From positions 1 to 64,000 of the forward strand of contig NZ_JABBNC010000004.1 of the NCBI RefSeq assembly GCF_012933445.1: a stretch of 64,000 bases of DNA, read 5' to 3'. Source of the DNA: Actinoplanes sp. TBRC 11911 (GTDB taxonomy: Bacteria > Actinomycetota > Actinomycetes > Mycobacteriales > Micromonosporaceae). The notes under the pieces were generated by a model that searched no databases, had not been told where the DNA came from, and worked only from the letters and a program-made list of their open reading frames with translations. Shown here in pieces: positions 60,923 through 64,000 of this stretch. Each line of letters starts with the position of its first letter. Positions within the stretch are counted from its first letter, which is position 1. The position numbers and the translations under genes were made by a program.

Positions 60923-61711
60923 CTAGGCGAGTGGGGGACGCAGATCCTCCGTGAACGGTGGCGAGACGATCGACAGGCCACCGTCGACGACGAGGGTCTG
61001 GCCGGTGATGTACTCCGCGCCCGGGGACAAAAGGAACGCGACCGTCGCGGCCACCTCGTCCACGGTTCCGGGCCGCCGCTTCGGGATCTTCGACAACACG
61101 GTCTCCATCGGCGCCATGCCCGGGATCTTGTTGTAGAAGTAGTCCAGCGAATCCGAGTCGATCAGGCCGCCGCTCACCCCGTTGACGTTGATGCCCAGCG
61201 GCGCGAACTCCACGGCCATATAGCGCACGTACGCCTCGAGGGCCGCCTTCGACGCGCCCAGCGCCGCGTAGGTCGGGTACGCCCGGTCGCTGCCGTAGCT
61301 GGACAGCGCCACCACCCGGCCGCCGTCGTCCATCAGCTTGACCGCGCGCTGCGTGCCCAGCACGAACGGGCGCACGTTCATCGCGTACGACCGGTCGAGG
61401 TGGTGCAGCTTGAGGTCGGCGACCGGCTTGAAGACGCTGGCCGCGGCGTTGGAGATGAAGAAATCCAATCTCCCGTACGCCTCCCCGGCCGCATCGAAGA
61501 GCCGGTCGATGTCCTCCGGGCTCTCCATGTCCGCTTGCACCGTGACGGCCTGCCCGCCGGCTGCCTCGACCAGCTTGCGGGTCTCCTCGGCGAGGTCGGC
61601 GTTCTTCTTGTAGTTGACCACGACGGAGTGGCCCAGGCCGCCCAGTAAGACCGCCAGTGTCCGGCCGATCCCTCGGGACGCGCCCGTGATCAACGCGACC
61701 TTCGCGCTCAC
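60923..61711 (-). CDS. SDR family reductase (FabI/FabL-like enoyl reductase type)
   Basis: A 262-aa SDR: VALITGASRGIGRTLAVLLGGLGHSVVVNYKKN, ISNAAASVFKPV and the unusual YPTYAALGASKAALEAYVRY active site, plus SGGLIDSDSLDYF and a C-terminal TGQTLVVDGGLSI. The NAAASVFKP and ALGASKAALE pattern matches FabL-type enoyl-ACP reductases (as in Bacillus) rather than simple dehydrogenases. The GTG at 61711 overlaps the acyl-CoA dehydrogenase stop by 4 nt; a longer frame to 61936 lies inside that gene. Confidence 0.83.
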   Translation of the reverse strand: MSAKVALITGASRGIGRTLAVLLGGLGHSVVVNYKKNADLAEETRKLVEAAGGQAVTVQADMESPEDIDRLFDAAGEAYGRLDFFISNAAASVFKPVADLKLHHLDRSYAMNVRPFVLGTQRAVKLMDDGGRVVALSSYGSDRAYPTYAALGASKAALEAYVRYMAVEFAPLGINVNGVSGGLIDSDSLDYFYNKIPGMAPMETVLSKIPKRRPGTVDEVAATVAFLLSPGAEYITGQTLVVDGGLSIVSPPFTEDLRPPLA

Positions 61712-62826
61712 GCGAGGACCTCCCGCGCAATCACGGTCTTCTGGATCTCGTTGGTGCCTTCCTCGAAGCGCTGCGCACGGGCGTCGCGGTAGACCCGCTC
61801 GATCGGGCTGGACTCCCAGTACCCGATGCCGCCGTGCACCTGCAGCGCCTTGTCGGTCACCCGGGTCAGCATGTCCACCGCGTTGAGCTTGGACATCGAG
61901 GAGAGCGTCGCGGCCCGCGGGTCGCCCGCCTCCCACTGCCGCGCCGCGTACAGCACGAGCTGGCGGGCGGCCTCGATGTCGGTGGCGTTCTCGGCGAGCT
62001 GGAACGCGATCGCCTGCCGGGCCGCCAGCGGCTTGCCGAACGTGACCCGCTTCTGGGCGTGCTCGACGGCGAGCTCCTGCGCCCGCCGCGCCAGCCCGAC
62101 GCAGGTCATCGCCACCGAGATCCGGCTGGGGGTGAGGAAGCCGCCGAGCGCGACCTCCAGGCCCTGGCCGACCTCGCCGAGCCGGTTCGCCACCGGCACC
62201 GGGGCGCGGTCGAAGAACATGTGCGCGTGGTCGGTGCCGCGCACGCCCATGGTCTCGGCCATCTCCTCGACCCGGACGCCCGGCGTGTTCCGGTCGACCA
62301 TCAGCGCGACCGTGCCGTCCTTGCCGGTGGTGCCGGCGAGGCGAGCGAACAGCAGCCAGTAGTCGCAGTTCACGCCGAAGGTGATCAGGTGCTTCTCGCC
62401 GGACAGGTAATAGGTGTCGCCCTCCTGCTCCACACTGCAGCGGAGGTCGGCGCCGGTGCCCGCGGTCGGCTCGGTGAGCGTGAACGCCACTGTCTTGTCC
62501 GCGGCGACCTGCGGCAGCACGAACTGCTTGCGCTGCTCGTCGGTCGCGAACTGGTCGATCGCCCGCCAGATGCCGTTGTGCACGTGCACGATCATGCGGA
62601 TCGACGCGTGCGACATCGAGAACAGCTCCATCAGCTCGAGGTAGCGCGCGAACGGTATGCCCCGCCCGCCGTACTCCTCGGGGGCGGCGAGCCGAAGGTA
62701 GCCGCGGTCACGAAGCTCGGCCTTGAGACCGGACGGCACCTGATGGGTGCGCTCGATCTCCTCGGCATAAGCCTCGCCGGGTCCGCGGACCCACTCCTCG
62801 ATCTCCGCCGAAAGCTGTTCCATCAT
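61708..62826 (-). CDS. Acyl-CoA dehydrogenase
   Basis: A 372-aa flavoenzyme: FTLTEPTAGTGADLRCSV (FAD/substrate motif), YYLSGEKHLITFGVN, and QVHGGIGYWESSPIERVYRDARAQRFEEGTNEIQK with the C-terminal signature. It oxidises an acyl-CoA at the alpha-beta bond, passing electrons to ETF. It overlaps the ligase gene (ATGA) and the SDR (4 nt), so ligase, dehydrogenase and enoyl reductase-like SDR form one coupled unit for an acyl-CoA modification. Confidence 0.9.
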   Translation of the reverse strand: MMEQLSAEIEEWVRGPGEAYAEEIERTHQVPSGLKAELRDRGYLRLAAPEEYGGRGIPFARYLELMELFSMSHASIRMIVHVHNGIWRAIDQFATDEQRKQFVLPQVAADKTVAFTLTEPTAGTGADLRCSVEQEGDTYYLSGEKHLITFGVNCDYWLLFARLAGTTGKDGTVALMVDRNTPGVRVEEMAETMGVRGTDHAHMFFDRAPVPVANRLGEVGQGLEVALGGFLTPSRISVAMTCVGLARRAQELAVEHAQKRVTFGKPLAARQAIAFQLAENATDIEAARQLVLYAARQWEAGDPRAATLSSMSKLNAVDMLTRVTDKALQVHGGIGYWESSPIERVYRDARAQRFEEGTNEIQKTVIAREVLA

Positions 62827-64000
62827 CCGCGGTCCTCGCTCTCCATGGTCTGGACGATCTGCTGCCTCAGCACGAACTTCTGAATCTTGCCGACGGTGTT
62901 GCGGGGCAGGTCGTTCACGACTTCCAGCCGTTCCGGCCAGTACTGCTTGGCTACCTTTCGCTCATCGAGGAAGGCTTGCAAGCCAGCGAGATCAAGATCC
63001 CCGTTGAGGACGACAAAGGCGCAGGCGCGCTCGCCCAGACGCGGGTCCGGCATGGCCACGATGGCCACGTCGCGGACCGCCGGGTGGGTGTGCATGAGCT
63101 GCTCGATCTCGGCCACCGGGACCTTCTCGCCACCGCGGTTGACGACGTCCTTGACCCGGCCGTTGATGTGCACGTACCCGGCCTCGTCGATGACCGCGAG
63201 GTCGCCGGTGCGGAAGTAGCCGTCCGGGGTCAGCGCCTCGGCGGTCCACTCCGGGTGGTCCAGGTACCCGATGAACATGGTCGGGTTGTGGACCTCGTAG
63301 TTGCCCTCCTGGCCGGGCGCGAGCACGTTGCCGTCGTCGTCGGTGATGCGCAGCTTGATGCCGGCCAGCGCGCGGCCGTCGGTGCCCCACATCTTGGCCG
63401 GGTCGTCGCCCGGCGCGGATAGCGAACCCAGGCAGGACTCGGTGGAACCCCAGGCGCCGCAGACCGAGGCGCCGAGCGTGCGGGTGGCGCGCTCGGCCAG
63501 CCCGCGCGGGACGACGGTGCCGGTGGCTACGAAGATGCGCAGGGCGTCCGGCCGCTCGCCGGTCTCGTCCACCGCCTCCACCAGGTCGTTCAGGAACGGC
63601 GTGGCGGCCTGTACGAAGGTGCCACCGTGCCGGCGCAGGGCGGACAACGCTGTCCGGCCGTCCCAGACCGGCTGCACGATCGACGGCACGCCACGCACGA
63701 TGGCGACCCACATCCCGTACAGGAATCCGGTCTGGTGGGCCAAGGGTGAGGGGATGAAGACCCGGTCGGACTCGGTGAGGCCGAGGTGGCGGATCTCCAT
63801 GGCGGCGGCGCGGGTGAGCGCCTCCATCCGGTGCAGCACGCCCTTGGGCTCGCCCGAGGTGCCGGAGGTGAACAGCAGCTGGGCCGCGTCCTCGGTGCGG
63901 ACGGCGGGCGTCTCGGTCAGCGGGTTACGCGCCTGCTCGGCGAAGTCGTGCCAGCGCACACCGCCGCCGGACGGCAGGCTGGACCCGCCGATGACGATGA
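62823..64000 (-). CDS. Fatty-acid/aromatic-acid CoA ligase, partial (runs off the window)
   Basis: The C-terminal 390 or so residues of an adenylate-forming enzyme; the frame stays open to base 64000 without a start, so the N-terminus lies outside. P-loop-like TSGTSGEPKGVLH, A5 motif CGAWGSTESCLG, RTGDLAVIDEAGYVHINGRVKDVVNRGGEKV and the C-terminal lysine in PRNTVGKIQKF are seen. It activates a carboxylic acid to its CoA thioester, and is coupled by a 4-nt overlap to the acyl-CoA dehydrogenase. The acid substrate is unknown. Confidence 0.9.
   Translation of the reverse strand, partial: IVIGGSSLPSGGGVRWHDFAEQARNPLTETPAVRTEDAAQLLFTSGTSGEPKGVLHRMEALTRAAAMEIRHLGLTESDRVFIPSPLAHQTGFLYGMWVAIVRGVPSIVQPVWDGRTALSALRRHGGTFVQAATPFLNDLVEAVDETGERPDALRIFVATGTVVPRGLAERATRTLGASVCGAWGSTESCLGSLSAPGDDPAKMWGTDGRALAGIKLRITDDDGNVLAPGQEGNYEVHNPTMFIGYLDHPEWTAEALTPDGYFRTGDLAVIDEAGYVHINGRVKDVVNRGGEKVPVAEIEQLMHTHPAVRDVAIVAMPDPRLGERACAFVVLNGDLDLAGLQAFLDERKVAKQYWPERLEVVNDLPRNTVGKIQKFVLRQQIVQTMESEDRG

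Overview
The window is a high-GC chromosomal segment from a filamentous actinomycete, most likely a member of the Micromonosporaceae (Actinoplanes-like). That assignment is an inference from base composition, frequent GTG starts, a SARP regulator, secreted S1 and S8 proteases, an LtrA protein and an actinobacterial-type hopanoid operon. No phage, plasmid, CRISPR array, rRNA or tRNA gene was seen.

Layout. 1-1121: gene-free, repeat-rich DNA. 1122-6866: secreted peptidoglycan-recognition amidase, VOC protein, methyltransferase, quinone-oxidoreductase-like enzyme and a GntR-TetR fusion regulator. 6995-10386: divergent FAD monooxygenase, a small membrane-anchored protein, and an overlapping KDPG aldolase/KDG kinase pair. 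10387-11324: a second repeat-rich gap. 11325-13964: MobA-like protein, then an epimerase fused by a deletion to the remains of a HAD phosphatase, with a MarR gene upstream. 14033-23758: SARP regulator, hydrolase, aldo/keto reductase, AraC, ECF sigma factor, TehA/SLAC1-type transporter, MarR/ABM pair and quinone reductase. 24363-31387: LtrA, an Rpn-like PD-(D/E)XK protein, a Rossmann-like protein of unknown role, two small membrane proteins and a NarL-type two-component system. 31650-32641: a Cys-free L36 paralogue and a vapBC module. 32771-40744: FAD oxidoreductase, subtilase, receiverless winged-helix regulator with an FAD/NAD(P) protein, alpha-lytic-type protease, a coiled-coil protein and a beta-lactamase-fold serine hydrolase. 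40745-42014: the third repeat-rich gap. 42015-44922: PLP enzyme, hypothetical protein, PPK2.

The best-defined system is a minus-strand hopanoid operon running from 55007 down to 44955: hpnC, hpnD, hpnE, a polyprenyl diphosphate synthase, shc, an HpnG-IspH fusion, hpnH and dxs. Junctions overlap or abut, except short gaps of a few bases around hpnH. It carries both precursor supply (dxs, ispH, prenyl synthase) and squalene-to-adenosylhopane steps. A PucR-type regulator is divergent from it. Beyond that lie a PAP2-WS/DGAT fusion (phosphatidate to triacylglycerol in one chain, by inference), membrane proteins, two short-chain dehydrogenases, an acyl-CoA dehydrogenase and an acyl-CoA ligase cut by the window end.

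The most unusual non-coding signal is a family of repeats in the three gene-poor gaps. A roughly 50-bp near-perfect hairpin with a conserved 17-nt loop occurs three times. A 350-410 bp element with terminal inverted repeats, flanking direct repeats and an internal array of about 60-bp hairpin units occurs twice in opposite orientation. In addition, short tandem repeats (about 25-70 bp units) have expanded at many separate places, several inside or at the ends of genes.
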